Assembly: GCF_001723175.1 (NCBI RefSeq)
Contig: NC_064650.1
Span: 806,001-870,000 of the forward strand
Reading direction: 5' to 3'
Origin: Penicillium oxalicum
Lineage: Eukaryota; Ascomycota; Eurotiomycetes; Eurotiales; Aspergillaceae
DNA length: 64,000 nt
Part shown: piece after piece, positions 1 through 11,297 of the stretch
How the letters are laid out: each line of letters starts with the position of its first letter
How positions within the stretch are numbered: the first letter of the stretch is position 1
Notes under the pieces: model-generated
Told to the model about the DNA's origin: nothing
Database searches by the model: none
What the model saw: only the letters and a program-made list of their open reading frames with translations
Program-made: the position numbers and the translations under genes

Positions 1-1369
1 TCCTCATGACTCTCGGCCTCCTCGAGAGCATTGAGCGCCTCGTCCACCTTATCGGAGCGGACCGAGGAGCTGACCTTCAGTCGGTCTGCTGCGGACCGCC
101 TGCTTCGAGAGGTTTGCTGTGCTTGAAGTAGCTCTCGCAGTAAAATGTGGCGGTTCGTCAGGGTCTCCTTGACAATGAATGCATCGGATGAGTGATAACT
201 CAGCGGCTCGCCCAACGTGGTCGCTTCGGCAGTGGCTTGTATCGCGTGGTAGTCACCCACAGTCTGAATGATTTTGCCAAGCTTTCGATAGGCCGTACCC
301 AGGCCAGGATGAGTTTCCTGCACAGCCATCTGACCGAGCTTCACACCAAAATCAGACTCGGCAAGCCCAACACCTAGTGTCGCATTAGCTACCACTTTGG
401 ATATATGCAAGGAAACTGACGACTGTATCTCTTACCCCTCCGAGACTTGACCACGCGGTCGACTTTGTGGCTCGTGTCCATGGCGCCCAAATAAAACATC
501 TTCACAATTGGACGAGCCGCTTGCAGTTCGGGAGTATCATCGGGGGGAGGCGCAAACTGCTTTAGCATCTTGCGACGGACACCTGTTGCAGGCTGCTTCA
601 TACGCAGCACAGGGCTGTAGCCGAAATCACTTTCGACGAAGAGCATGACCTCGTCGTCCTGAATCAGGATGTCGTTGCTCAAGATTGTATTCAGCCAGCG
701 CTGCATGGAGGCCTTGACTCGAATCTCGTCTTCCTCGGTCCCGGCACCGGCTGGAGTCACTGGCGGAGGCACCGCAGGAACCAATGCTTCTGGGTTAGCC
801 GAGAGCAGATGATCGGCGAGCTTAATGAATTCGGAGTGCGTGCGGCGGACATCACGGTATTGAGTCGTACGGAATTTGGGGATATTGGTCTTTCAAAAGT
901 CAAACATGCAGTCAGCTATCGGTTGCCGCGCATCTGATTCCCCCGGATGCTGTGGTCATTGACTCACATGCACATCAAACCGAAGGACCGGATCCTTCTT
1001 CCCTGTTCTCTCCAGGCCGGTAATCTTGGCTTGGATCTTATAAGCGGGCGCCGGTGGGCGAGAGGTCGGTCGTAACCCTGTTTGGTAGCGCGCGGGGAGT
1101 TGCTGATGGCGTTGCGCAGCAAACGGTTCATCGTAATCCGGATCACCCAATTGAGGACTCTGCAACTGCGCCGACAGATCTGCTGCTTGAGCTACATCGT
1201 CATTATCTCTGGCCGCAGCCTCGGACGACTGGCGCTGAGCAGGCGACGGAGATGCCGGGTGGTCGCCGTTGACGGAGGTGGGGAAGGCTGATCGGTCGGC
1301 ACGCGGAGAGCCCCAGGGAGAGGCGTCTGCCGGGTGCTCTGGATCATTGGAGATGGCCGAATAGTCCAT
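1..1369 (-). CDS. vps17: Retromer sorting nexin Vps17 (N-terminal part, cut by window edge)
   Basis: Three exons are visible: 1369..968, 889..436 and 373..<1. The C-terminus lies beyond the left edge, leaving about 409 residues. The start is the ATG at 1369, followed by a Ser/Pro-rich disordered leader of about 105 residues. A PX domain follows (roughly residues 105-235), with FRTTQYRDVRRTHSEF in its core and RWLNTILSNDIL plus FVESDFGYSP at its end. The last visible part is helical and acidic (KVDEALNALEEAES), as expected for the start of a BAR domain. Vps17 pairs with Vps5 in the membrane-binding half of retromer, which recycles cargo from endosomes to the Golgi. Both introns begin with good donors (GTGAGT, GTAAGA) and keep frame. 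The family call rests on remembered fungal Vps17 sequence; another PX-BAR sorting nexin is the main alternative. Confidence 0.85.
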
Positions 1370-1894
1370 TTTGAGTCGGAATTCGAAGCAAGGAGCGCCC
1401 GCTGAGGGATGGAGAGACGAGGTTCAAACGAAGGGGAGAGGCAGGGGGAATCGAGCTGTGCGAGTGACGGAAGGCGTCAGTATTTCATGGCTGGGGATCA
1501 CACTTCCCCCCCCACAATCAGCGTGAGGCCGACCGGAGATATCTCGCACACCTACCTCTCAATACTGCAGACGTAAATCACAAGAGCACTTTTAGAGAAG
1601 CATCTCAAGTGGTAACAGGAAGAGAATGGAAAGCAACAATCCAAGCGATTGGCCGGGGGTTATTGCAGCAGGAGGATGGGATGGAGGAGAGTGAGAGTTA
1701 CGTATGGCGGCCTCGAATGGAGTGCGTGCGCCAAGACTTTGCCTGGCTTCCATTCCTTTTCCATCAACAACCAAACCACCCTGGTGACAAAGCTCCATGC
1801 ATGAGAGCTGTTCTCCAGCTGTCAGATGTTCCGATCGTGGTAGCAGGACTTGTCAATTTCTAATTTTGGCTTGGGACTCAGGAGTCCGTTGAAG
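1370..1894. promoter_or_regulatory. Shared divergent promoter of vps17 and mef2
   Basis: About 525 bases separate the two outward-facing start codons, so both 5' UTRs and promoters must lie here. An inverted CCAAT pentamer (ATTGG) sits near 1649. The open frames in it lack conserved sequence, and the frame continuous with mef2 upstream of 1895 can only start at a TTG (1850). Confidence 0.5.
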
Positions 1895-4639
1895 ATGCTT
1901 GCGGCACCATTGCTTCGCCGTCCTCAGGCCGGGTGGAAGAGCGTCGGCTCAACACTCTGTACGACCCGAGCTGGTTCTGTAAAGAGCGCGCTTCAGGTCA
2001 AGATAGCTCAATTGACTGGTGGTCATCCCCGGTTCTTTTCAACGTCCGTGTCCAGATGGCAGACGGACACCTTGGATCGGACACGCAATATAGGAATCAT
2101 TGCCCACATTGATGCAGGCAAAACGACGACCACGGAGCGCATGCTGTTCTACAGTGGCTTCACCCGGCGCATCGGCGATGTCGATGAAGGCTCTACGGTG
2201 ACTGATTTCCTTCCTGCGGAGCGCGCGCGTGGAATCACCATTCAATCTGCAGCCATCACCTTTCATTGGCCGCCCGGCGAAGGTGCCGACGGTCAACAAG
2301 TTGATCGCGATCCAAACTTACCACGGTCGGCAGTCTCTCACACGATCAATTTGATCGATACTCCGGGACATGCTGACTTCACATTTGAAGTCCTGCGCTC
2401 GCTACGCATCCTGGATGGCGCGGTTTGCATCTTGGACGGTGTGGCGGGTGTGGAGGCGCAGACGGAGCAGGTCTGGCATCAAGCCAGCACTTACAACATC
2501 CCCCGGATCATCTACGTGAACAAACTAGACCGTGACGGAGCTGCTTTCGGTCGAACTGTTCGAGAGGTCAGCTCCCGTTTGGCCGTGTACCCAGCTGTCT
2601 GTCAAACCCCCTGGTTTGATGGCGGCAACGGCGCTTTCGTGGGGGTCGCGGACGCTGTCAACCTTCAAGGCTTGCGGTACAAGGCCGGTGATGATGGCCG
2701 ATCCGTGAAGATGCTGAATCTCGAGCAACTGGAGACCGAGGAGCCGTCTCTTGCGCAGGAATTGCGCCGAGCACGCATTGCTCTGGTAGAATTGCTCAGT
2801 GAAAAAGATGATGCCATTGTGGAAGAGTTCTTCGAGTGCGATGAAGATCATCTGGCGGTATCCCCCAAATCGATTATTGACAGTCTTCGACGCTGCGTGC
2901 TCGATCAATCCACTCGTGTCATTCCCGTCTTTGCCGGAGCGAGTTTCCGCAACATGGGCGTCCAGCCGTTGCTTGATTCAGTGGTGAATCTTCTCCCTAG
3001 TCCCCCTGAGAGTCCCGATCCTGAAGTCAGCATTGGAGGTGTAACGGGCGGGCTGAGGCGCTTGCTCTCCGGAGACTTGATTTTGGAGCAAAACGAGAAA
3101 TCCGCCGCTTCTGTAAAGGGCAAGAAGAAAAAGAAGGCCTCGGCTCTGACGGACCCAAAAGATGCGATTTCAAAATTGCAGAGCTGCGCGCTTGCTTTCA
3201 AGGTCGTCAATGACCCCAAGCGAGGCGTTTTAGTGTACGTTCGAGTGTACTCGGGCTCGTTGGACCGTAACAGTCTCTTGTTCAACACCAATCTGCATCT
3301 GTCTGAGCGCGCCCCGCGACTTCTGAAGATGTACGCCAATGATGCCGTAGAGGTGGACAGCATTCCTGCCGGACATATCGGCGTCGTTGTTGGACTGAAA
3401 CATGCGCGCACCGGAGATACACTGCTGTCTTATGCCGGCAACAAGCCAACGCCGCCAGAGCCATTGACCAGCCTTCAGCTGCGTCCCATCAATGTTCCTC
3501 CCCCAGTCTTCTTCACCAGTGTTGAACCACACAGTCTCAGCGAGGAGAAGCGCATGCACGAAACACTTGCGCTGCTCTTGCGTGAAGACCCAAGCCTCCA
3601 TGTCAGCATGGATGAAGAATCTGGACAGACACTGCTCAGCGGCATGGGCGAGCTACATCTCGAGATCGCGCGTGACAGACTCATCAATGACCTCAAGGCC
3701 AAAGCATCCATGGGCCATATTGAAATCAGCTATCGAGAAACAGTTCTTGGCGCGTCGAATGCCATCACAAAGACCTTCGACAGAGAAGTGGCCGGCCGCC
3801 GCGGTAAAGCAGGCTGTACCGCAATCATTGAGCCCATCGACGGGCGAGATATCTCCGACGCTGCAGATGAGGACACCCTGTTGGCAGAAACGGTCGAAGG
3901 GAATCAAATTCTCATCCGCGCCCCGGGCCTACAAGTAGAGCATTCATCAAGAAACGATGAAGAAGTCAGCCCCTTCCTCCCGCCAGGTCTGGATCTGTCT
4001 TCTCTCCGCGCTGCCTTGCAGAATGGCGCGCTGGCTGCGCTCGCACGCGGACCCCAATTCACATTCCCCATGCACAACACCCGAACTACATTAATCCTCA
4101 ACCCCGAAGAGCATCTCTTTGGCAACGACACGACCACCTCCGCTTTGTCCGCCGCCGCACGACAGGCCACCTCTGCCGCCCTACGAGATCTCCTCGCGGG
4201 CGCCGGAACAGTGATGATGGAACCCGTGATGAACGTCATCATCAGCGTGGACGAGGCGAGTCTCGGCTCCGTCGTGCATGACATCTCCTCTTCACGCGGT
4301 GGCCACATCATCTCGCTGGACGAGGAAGTACCACTTTCCGCCACCGACGCCTCCGGTACGCCCACAGACGACAATCCCCCTCCAATCGACCCCAAGCGCA
4401 TCTACGCGCCACCCGATCCCTTTGAAACTCCTTCCGTCGGAGTCGAGATCCCCGTGTCCGTATCGCGTCCCCGCACTATCACGGCCAAAGTGCCATTGAA
4501 AGAAATGGTGGGGTATCTTAAGCATCTGCGCAGTTTGACTGCCGGTCGAGGAACGTTCGTCATGAGCGTGGACCGGTTTGAAAATATGTCTGCCCCTCGA
4601 CAAAAGGCTGTGCTTGCGGAGCTGAGAGGCGGATTTTGA
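1895..4639 (+). CDS. mef2: Mitochondrial ribosome-releasing factor 2 (EF-G2mt, Mef2)
   Basis: An intronless gene of 914 codons from the first ATG at 1895; the frame is open upstream only to a TTG. The first 60 residues are rich in Arg and Ser and poor in acids, as in a mitochondrial targeting peptide. The GTPase domain follows, with [15 protein letters not shown] (P-loop), RGITIQSA (switch I), DTPGHADF (G3) and [12 protein letters not shown] (G4). Domains II-V of the EF-G fold continue to the C-terminus, with [14 protein letters not shown] in domain III/IV. A Lys-rich insertion near residue 405 (KGKKKKKA) lies before domain II. Mef2 works with the recycling factor to split mitochondrial ribosomes after termination. 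The long, divergent domain IV region fits Mef2 better than the elongation factor Mef1. It shares its promoter region with vps17. Confidence 0.88.
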   Translation: MLAAPLLRRPQAGWKSVGSTLCTTRAGSVKSALQVKIAQLTGGHPRFFSTSVSRWQTDTLDRTRNIGIIAHIDAGKTTTTERMLFYSGFTRRIGDVDEGSTVTDFLPAERARGITIQSAAITFHWPPGEGADGQQVDRDPNLPRSAVSHTINLIDTPGHADFTFEVLRSLRILDGAVCILDGVAGVEAQTEQVWHQASTYNIPRIIYVNKLDRDGAAFGRTVREVSSRLAVYPAVCQTPWFDGGNGAFVGVADAVNLQGLRYKAGDDGRSVKMLNLEQLETEEPSLAQELRRARIALVELLSEKDDAIVEEFFECDEDHLAVSPKSIIDSLRRCVLDQSTRVIPVFAGASFRNMGVQPLLDSVVNLLPSPPESPDPEVSIGGVTGGLRRLLSGDLILEQNEKSAASVKGKKKKKASALTDPKDAISKLQSCALAFKVVNDPKRGVLVYVRVYSGSLDRNSLLFNTNLHLSERAPRLLKMYANDAVEVDSIPAGHIGVVVGLKHARTGDTLLSYAGNKPTPPEPLTSLQLRPINVPPPVFFTSVEPHSLSEEKRMHETLALLLREDPSLHVSMDEESGQTLLSGMGELHLEIARDRLINDLKAKASMGHIEISYRETVLGASNAITKTFDREVAGRRGKAGCTAIIEPIDGRDISDAADEDTLLAETVEGNQILIRAPGLQVEHSSRNDEEVSPFLPPGLDLSSLRAALQNGALAALARGPQFTFPMHNTRTTLILNPEEHLFGNDTTTSALSAAARQATSAALRDLLAGAGTVMMEPVMNVIISVDEASLGSVVHDISSSRGGHIISLDEEVPLSATDASGTPTDDNPPPIDPKRIYAPPDPFETPSVGVEIPVSVSRPRTITAKVPLKEMVGYLKHLRSLTAGRGTFVMSVDRFENMSAPRQKAVLAELRGGF

Positions 4640-5288
4640 AATGAAGTTTGATTCATGGGTGGGATATTTTAATGTACAATAGTTGTATCAATATCACTGG
4701 TCTCTTCTATACTCATGTCTACCTCCTTACCGGATTACCTCCATCTACCTACTGCATCCAATCTAAGGGCCACAATTTCTTTCCCTCTCACTTCCGACCT
4801 AGGAATGGCTGCGTCCATTAGAAATTGATCATATAGATCTAACAGAGTGTAGATAATCATGGAAAAGGTACGGATATCTCAAGGTATAAGGTTGCAATTG
4901 GAAGTGGTGTCACTTGGAATGATAATTTCGCTTCTACACAGGCAATCACGGATTTCATATCCAATGCTATGTCGTACGCTATATCTTGCGAAGAAATGTC
5001 ACACACCCTCCTACCAGACAATACTCTCCATTGAAAAATGATATCCTAGTAGGTCAAAAAGTGAATGAAATAGGGAAACGCATTATTCATGTCATACCGC
5101 ACAAAACAAGAAACAGATCCGCAGACGCCATGATCAAGTCAAGAGAATCGAGGGGGAGGATAGAACAAACAGAAGACGAGGGAGAAAAATGAGAATAAGT
5201 AAAGCAAAAAAAAAAAAAAAGAAATCTAGCAGAGCGGTCGTGTATAAGGCAAAGATCAATGCAAAAACAATGCAAAGTGTGAGACACA
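4640..5288. other. Convergent 3' region between mef2 and gcs1
   Basis: AT-richer DNA holding the 3' UTRs of two converging genes. It contains a poly-A run of about 15 bases near 5206-5220. No conserved open frame, RNA gene or repeat is visible. Confidence 0.5.
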
Positions 5289-6943
5289 CTACCAATTGTC
5301 ATCCCACTCGTCCTTGGGCTTTGCTGCACCGGACGGAGCAGCGCCGCCATGATCACTCTCGCTTTTGGCGGCCGACGCACCAATACCTCCAGATGAAACA
5401 GACGTAGACGAAGCCAATCCGGAGTTTCCTCCGGGGCCCTTTCTCATCGCAGCAGTGCCGATATTGTCGGAACGCGAGCCGCTGCGCTCGTGAGTGGTGA
5501 CTGCACTCCGATCCTGTGCGCCAAGGGACGAAAATTCATCCCAAAAGTCTCGACGTTCAGGTTCAACGCGCGAGCGGGCAGAACCGGCGCGATTGTCGCT
5601 GGGCCCTTCGACGAAGCGGTTGAATTGATCTGCGGCGCCGCGCACGCCTGTTTGGAGATTCTGACCCCAATTCGCGGCCTGAACACGGGCCTGCGCCGCA
5701 AAGTCGGATTCGGCCAGCTTGAAATTGCCCGGTCAGCAAAGGAGTCTTTTTTTTTTCTCGACATGACGAAGTGAGGGACAGTCAAAGCTTCTTGAAAGGT
5801 TATCGAGGGACGGAGGCGCTGTGTTTCTTACCTGCTTGGCTGTGGGCTGCAAGAAGGAATCGTTTACTTGCTTGGCACTTTTGCCCACTGTCGACGCAAA
5901 CCATCCTAACCCCTTGGTCAAAGTCCCCAGGGGATCCTTCTGAAGATCATCTAGAGCTGGAGCTCCCCCTCCACCACCACCGCCCCCCAGCCGCCAAACC
6001 CCCCAAAGGGCGAGGAGCGACGCTCAGCAGCCGCCGGGGGCAGACCTCCACCGAACCCGGTGAACTTTCCACCCTGCGAAGGAGGCAAAGCATCCGACCT
6101 TGTCGCATTCTCGCCACCCAATTTGGCAAAGTACGCCTCATTCTGCTCCTTCTTGGTGGGCGCTCCGCTGCCACGTTGGCTATCCTGGGAACGAATTGAC
6201 GACGCCGCAGGCGATGCAGTCCGCACACCCTGCATGCTCTTGGGCGTTTCTGACCGTGAAACCGGCACATTGTTCTTCTTTTCCTGCCCGGGGACGTACT
6301 CGCGACCTTCGACCTTGCAGGCGAGACGCTCTTTCCACTCCTCGCCTGCATCTCCCTCATATCGCTCCTTGATCGTAGAGTCTTCGAAAGTGCGACCTTC
6401 GGAGACGGTGGTGGCGTGCGCATCGTAGAAGGATTTCCACGGCTCATTGCCGCCAAGCTCCATGCGCTGAATCTCGGCATGTTTGAAGGCGTCCATGGTG
6501 ATCGATCGCACGAAGGAGATGTGAACACCGAGTCCGCGATGTGTTCCGGCACAATTCAGGCAGATGAAGGTGCCAAATTTGGGTGAAGCCTGCAGCAATC
6601 AATAGTTGAGTTCATTAGCTCATGAATTCTGTTCCTTATTCTTCACAATTCGACGCGACCTGCAAACCGACGCAGACCGGGAACCGAGCAATCGTCACAT
6701 CGGGAGTTGAACATGGACGTGACGTACCCATTGGGGCGAAGGGGCGCCGCAATCGCAGCACCTGTCATTTCCATTCGTTTTGGAAATCGCGAGGAGCTAG
6801 AAAGGAGTGGAATCAACAGTCAGTTTACGAACAGATGATGGTTGACGGTCCGATCTCCTGACTGTCCGCCAGAGCTGCCACGTTCGAGTCCAGCGTACCT
6901 TTGTCTTTGTCTCCGGGTCAACCTCCCACATTCGCGACGACAT
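5289..6943 (-). CDS. gcs1: ADP-ribosylation factor GTPase-activating protein Gcs1, with an apparent frameshift
   Basis: Exons are 6943..6899, 6796..6728, 6590..5832 and 5717..5289. The N-terminus MSSRMWEVDPETKTK runs into the ArfGAP zinc finger: CCDCGAPSPQW across exons 2-3, then FICLNCAGTHRGLGVHISFVRS with the catalytic Arg. The rest is a low-complexity tail with amphipathic stretches (GLGWFASTVGKSAKQVND, ADQFNRFVEGP) and the C-terminal DEWDDNW. Gcs1 stimulates GTP hydrolysis by Arf1 in COPI transport at the Golgi. The third exon is not one frame: the frame carrying the zinc finger ends in a stop near 5951, while the conserved tail resumes one frame over. The switch falls in a run of six C (six G on the coding strand) at 5983-5988. 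No GT-AG intron of workable length repairs it. This is either a one-base assembly error or a real truncation. Confidence 0.85.
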
Positions 6944-7824
6944 ATTGAGAGGAGGAGGTTCGAATCAAAGCAAGTGCGGTCGGAGGTTTACAGCGTCTGT
7001 GAGGGTCTCCCAGGTCGTGGAGAAGCTGGAGAACAAGGCAGACGGGTGACAATCGAGTACTGAACCACGTCGATGCCGCACGGTAAAGGAGGGGCAGCGT
7101 CTGGATGGGTTCCCACAGCCCGGTCGCAACAATCGACGAGAATCCGTGCAATCCAGACTGGGGTCGTCAAATTGCGAGTTAGTCAGTTGAGATTGAGTTG
7201 GGCAAGAAGAGAAAGGCGAGAGAAAAGGTTCCAGCGTGGCACCGGCGGAGAGTGGGATGGACATCTATGTGTTTCGGCTGCGGATCGGCAACGGCACTCA
7301 CCCCTAATCGTAGCGTGTGTGGCTACCGCTGCCACTGCATCACGTCCCGAGTCGCCAGATCTGGTCGACTCATCGTCTTTTTCTTTCGTCGAGTATGCAC
7401 TGTCCAGGCGTCGGCAATGGTAAAACACCAAGCCCCCTTATTCTACACTGACCACCGAATTTACACAGGCGTGAGCAGATCGTCATCGTTTAGTTGAATG
7501 GGTGCTAAGATACAGTACAGGAGGCAAGAGTCGTTAAGATGGAGGCATCAGCAAGGATGTTAAGCTCCAGCATGGTCATTTTTTCCCATGACATCCAAAG
7601 ATAATAAAAAAAAGGGAAAATTCGGGTTAAAAAAAGGAAACAGTCATAACACCCAGGATGCCCGCGGATACGCTTGCCCCAACAGACCCAAGTCATCAAT
7701 TATGGGATTCCTCCCCCTCATTTGTTGAATGACGAGTCCATTGTCCAGCGCCGGGTCTCATGAGGTCGCCGGAGCATCAGCAATGTATCAGCGGTCGAGT
7801 TGAAATTGGCGGAAAGGGAGAGGT
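6944..7824. other. gcs1 upstream region and 3' UTR of the RRM gene
   Basis: About 880 bases between two minus-strand genes. The part near 6944 should hold the gcs1 promoter and the part near 7800 the 3' UTR of the RNA-binding protein gene. Short overlapping open frames occur on both strands at 7070-7500 but lack recognisable domains. I see nothing else. Confidence 0.4.
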
Positions 7825-9269
7825 TTAAGCGGCCGCAGTGGTAGCAGCAGCGGCGGGGGCAACGTTCTCCTGGTCGGCAGCAGGGGCGGACTGGGTCGAA
7901 GTGGTAGCCTGCTCGTACTGGTCGGCGGCGGCGTTGACATCGTCCTCCTTACCAGGGCTATCGATGGCGACCTTGACAGCGATGGTGCGGCCGTCAATAT
8001 CCTTGCCGTTCATCTCGTTGACGGCCTTGGTCTGCAGCTCCTCGGAAGCCAAGTTGACGAAGCCAAATCCGCGGGTCTTACGGCGCTCATTGCGAGCCTG
8101 GAGCTTCTTGATCATGAAGCGGGGGATGGGACGCAAAGCAACCTTGGCCGAGACGGGGGAGTAGGCGGCGAAGATCTCCTTGAGCTGGAAAAGCAACAGC
8201 CATGGTCAGTGGTGGTGTTCGAGTAGATCCGATGAAGCCCGTGAGATTCACGCAACGTACCTTGTCTTCGGTCAGGTCGTAAGGAAGGTTGGCAACCATG
8301 ACCTTGGTCTTGGAGGGAATTCCATCCTCGGGAGGACCACGCTGCTTCTGGGGACGAGGAGCACGGGTCTTGCCCTGCTTGGCACCCTCGGAAGCGGTAG
8401 GCTCGTTCTCGTTGGTGATCTCCTTCAGAGTGACAGCCTCGGTGGTAGCCGCGGGCGCGGGGGCAGCAACAGTGGCGTTGGCCTCAGAAGGCTCCTGTCC
8501 ATCCTGAGCCTGTACAATAGGAAAAAAAAAAGACTGAATTAGCAACTCAAAGGGGGCGACAGCTCGTGCGAGCAAAAGACTCTTAGTCTTCAAGGATGGA
8601 GGGGGTCAACATACACGACCACGAGCAGCGCGGCCACCACGGCCCCGAGCGCGGCCACGGCCGCGACCACGTCCACCAGTACGCTTACGACCCTCGTTAC
8701 CGCTGGCGCCCTCGATTCCACCGATAGTGCCCTCCTTGGCCTCGGCGGGCTCGGGCTTGCGAGCTAACTGGACCGACACCTTGCGCGACAGAATCTCCTT
8801 TCCGGAAAGGCTCTCAATCGCGGCAGTGGCCTCGTGAGCTGTCGCAAGGTCGACAAAGGCGTAGCCAACGGGGCGGTTGGTGCGGGGGTTCACAGGGATC
8901 GAGGTGCTCTCGCTGTGGTGGATCCCAGTTAGCTCTCGCTGGGACCAGACGGGATTGCCCAAAAGGCGGGGTTCCATGCGAAACGCGCCCGAGGCGGTGC
9001 GTTTTGTGTGTGCGGATACAGCTGCTACTTGGGCTCAGCCCGAGGCGAAGGAAGATAATCACTCACATGGTGTAACTCTTGAAGAAGTCCTTGAGCTCCT
9101 CCTCGGTGGTCGCATAGGCAAGGTTGCCGATGTAAAGGCGGCGACCCTCGTCCGCACTGGCAGCAGCAGCATCGGTGGGCTGAGCGGCCGCAGCGGTACC
9201 GTTGGTCTTGTCGGCGTCATTGAGGGTGGTCGCAGCCAGAGTGGAGGTGACAGCGTCGACGGCAGACAT
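7825..9269 (-). CDS. RNA-binding protein with two RRM domains and an RGG linker
   Basis: Four exons: 9269..9067, 8912..8615, 8509..8261 and 8184..7825, giving 369 residues. The start is the ATG at 9269; an in-frame GTG lies upstream. RRM1 (about residues 45-120) shows RLYIGNLAYATTEEELKDFF (RNP2) and VGYAFVDLATAHEA (RNP1). A Gly/Arg-rich linker follows (GRGRGRGRARGRGG), then an Ala-rich acidic stretch. RRM2 begins with KVMVANLPYDLTEDK and continues with RGFGFVNLASEELQ. The tail is Ala/Gln/Thr-rich. The RGG box between two RRMs points to an abundant mRNP protein acting in the nucleus or shuttling. All introns have clean GT-AG ends. I cannot assign one named orthologue, although 'RNP domain protein' is the usual label for such Aspergillus genes. 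Confidence 0.85.
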
Positions 9270-11297
9270 CGTGAAGGATTCAGGTGACACAAAGGACGGT
9301 GAAACGGTTCGAAAGGTGAGAAGTAGAAGCTCGAACGAGACGATGTGTCAAACTATCCGATGAGGAGAGTCCGTTGAACCTTTGGGGTGATGGAAGATTG
9401 AAGCGTCGATGAGTGATTTCCCGAGAGGAGTATTGAGGGGAAGGAGCAGGGTAGCTTGGTGCCCTAGATACCGGTTGAAGGAGGGGGGAGGGGGGGGGGA
9501 AAGAGATTTAAGTAGTGGAGGTCAGATGCAGTTGTTTGGTTCTTGAAGAAGGGAAAGAGGGAGAGAGGGAAGAGGAAGGGAAAGGAGGAGGCAGCAACGA
9601 GGCGGTGAGGCATCCAGCCCAGAAGAGTCGGGAGGCCCAGGCAAGCACTTTAGGCGGCGCTTGCAGGGAAGGCACGAGCTCCGGGGGGGTGCCTGCATGC
9701 CCGAAGGGAAGCCCTGCTCGGCACTTTGCATGGGCGGTGGTTTACCCATCGAACTCAAAGCCACAGAGCCACTGTAGGCAGCGACACACATACACACACA
9801 CACACACACTCTCTCTCTCTCTCTCTCTCTCTCAGTCACTCCCAGTGAATGTGCCACGAGACCTCACCTGACAAGCAACTCGCAAGTTCTCTGGCCGCCT
9901 GGGGCATCTTTCATGGGGGGTGTCGGATGATGTCGTCCACCACTGAGAAACTACAGACCGAGTGACTCTGTACATTCTAGCTGTACTGTACCTCTACCAG
10001 CTACCTGGACATGCAATAAGCTACTCATCTTTTCTGTGGCTTCACAATCGGACCTCCCACCTTTGACAGTCCGACCAATTCACCAGTCTTCACTAGGCAA
10101 CTCTCGATGGATCCCGTCTCCATTATGGACCCCATTTTTCTCAGGCCACCACGCTTGATGTCATGGTGGCCACCTTTTCCCCAGTTCGATGGGCTACCAT
10201 GGTTTTCGATTCACACCCACCTACACACACGCTTTTTTCGTGTCGCGCACTACACCTGCTGCAGTCTAGTGTTTTCAGAGACTCGTCCAACATGTAACGA
10301 ATCAAGCAACTTCCAATCTGGTCTCCTCCAAAATCCCTAAACCCTCAATCTCTCAGCTGCTCTTCGCCCCGGTCATGCCCAGATAAGGTTTAACCGATGA
10401 CATGCATCTTCACATCGTGGATCCGAGTGCCGACAGATTGACAGTCGCATCTGCAGCTCTGCATGCGGCAAGTTGCCCAGAGCTCCGGGGGGGAGGCCTG
10501 AGGTCGGTCGATCTGCCACACGGCAGAATCGGCGGCTCCACTAATTGAGCCCCATTGAATGTGTCTCCACGTCACGCAGACTACTGTACGTACGGTCGAG
10601 AGCTCCTCACCCCTCGATGTACGTAGTACTACACTTTCTGCGGTATGAACTTGGAGGATTATCTTCATGAAAACTGCGTCAAACTTAGACTCATAATTCA
10701 CCATCAATTGAAACTTACGCAATCCAAGTGACGAAGCAACACTACCTAACAATTAGGAAGTACTCATCCAACTAGAAATAGGAGTTATTCTATCACAAGT
10801 ACTATTAATTTAACCCGATATTCATACCAGATTATCCGCTTCCGCTTCTAGTTGCTCTCAACTAACATAACCTTGAAAGTCGAAAGGATCGGTAGTCGCT
10901 GGGAGTGGGATCAAGCGACCATACTTCAAATGAACCAGAAATGAACCAGGCAAAATCTAACAGACTGAAAGACATTTATGAGGAACCACTTTCGAACTTG
11001 TCTATTTATTACTCCAACGGAATTGGATATCAAGTTCAACATGCGGGAAACAAAAGTATGCACATGAACAAAATCGAGTCACCATGACCAGCGTGGCTCT
11101 CGATTGAATTTTTTTTCTTCTTCTGACAGACTACCTCACGTCTGCCAGAAGCTGTCTTTGACAGCACCATCACCGCGAGACTGGAGACCTCTCCAAAAAA
11201 GGCCGCGATCCAATCTTTTCCGCTGGTGAACCACCCCACCCTTCTCTTCTCCTCTCTTCTCCTCCTGACTCCTCATTGAGCCCCCCCTTTCCACCGC
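9270..11297. other. Gene-poor stretch upstream of the RRM gene
   Basis: About 2 kb. The first few hundred bases should contain the RRM gene's promoter. A CA/CT microsatellite lies at 9785-9833. Short open frames such as the 120-codon one at 10390-10752 (-) have no ATG-led conserved sequence and look random. The part at 10750-11050 is AT-rich. I see no RNA gene or transposon remnant. Confidence 0.4.
9785..9833. repeat. Compound (CA)n(CT)n microsatellite
   Basis: A run of CA dinucleotides passes directly into a run of CT dinucleotides, about 49 bases in all. It lies roughly 500 bases upstream of the RRM gene start. Confidence 0.95.

Noticed and set aside
1850..1894. N-terminal extension of mef2
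   Set aside because: The longer frame begins with TTG; the first ATG at 1895 gives a good targeting peptide.
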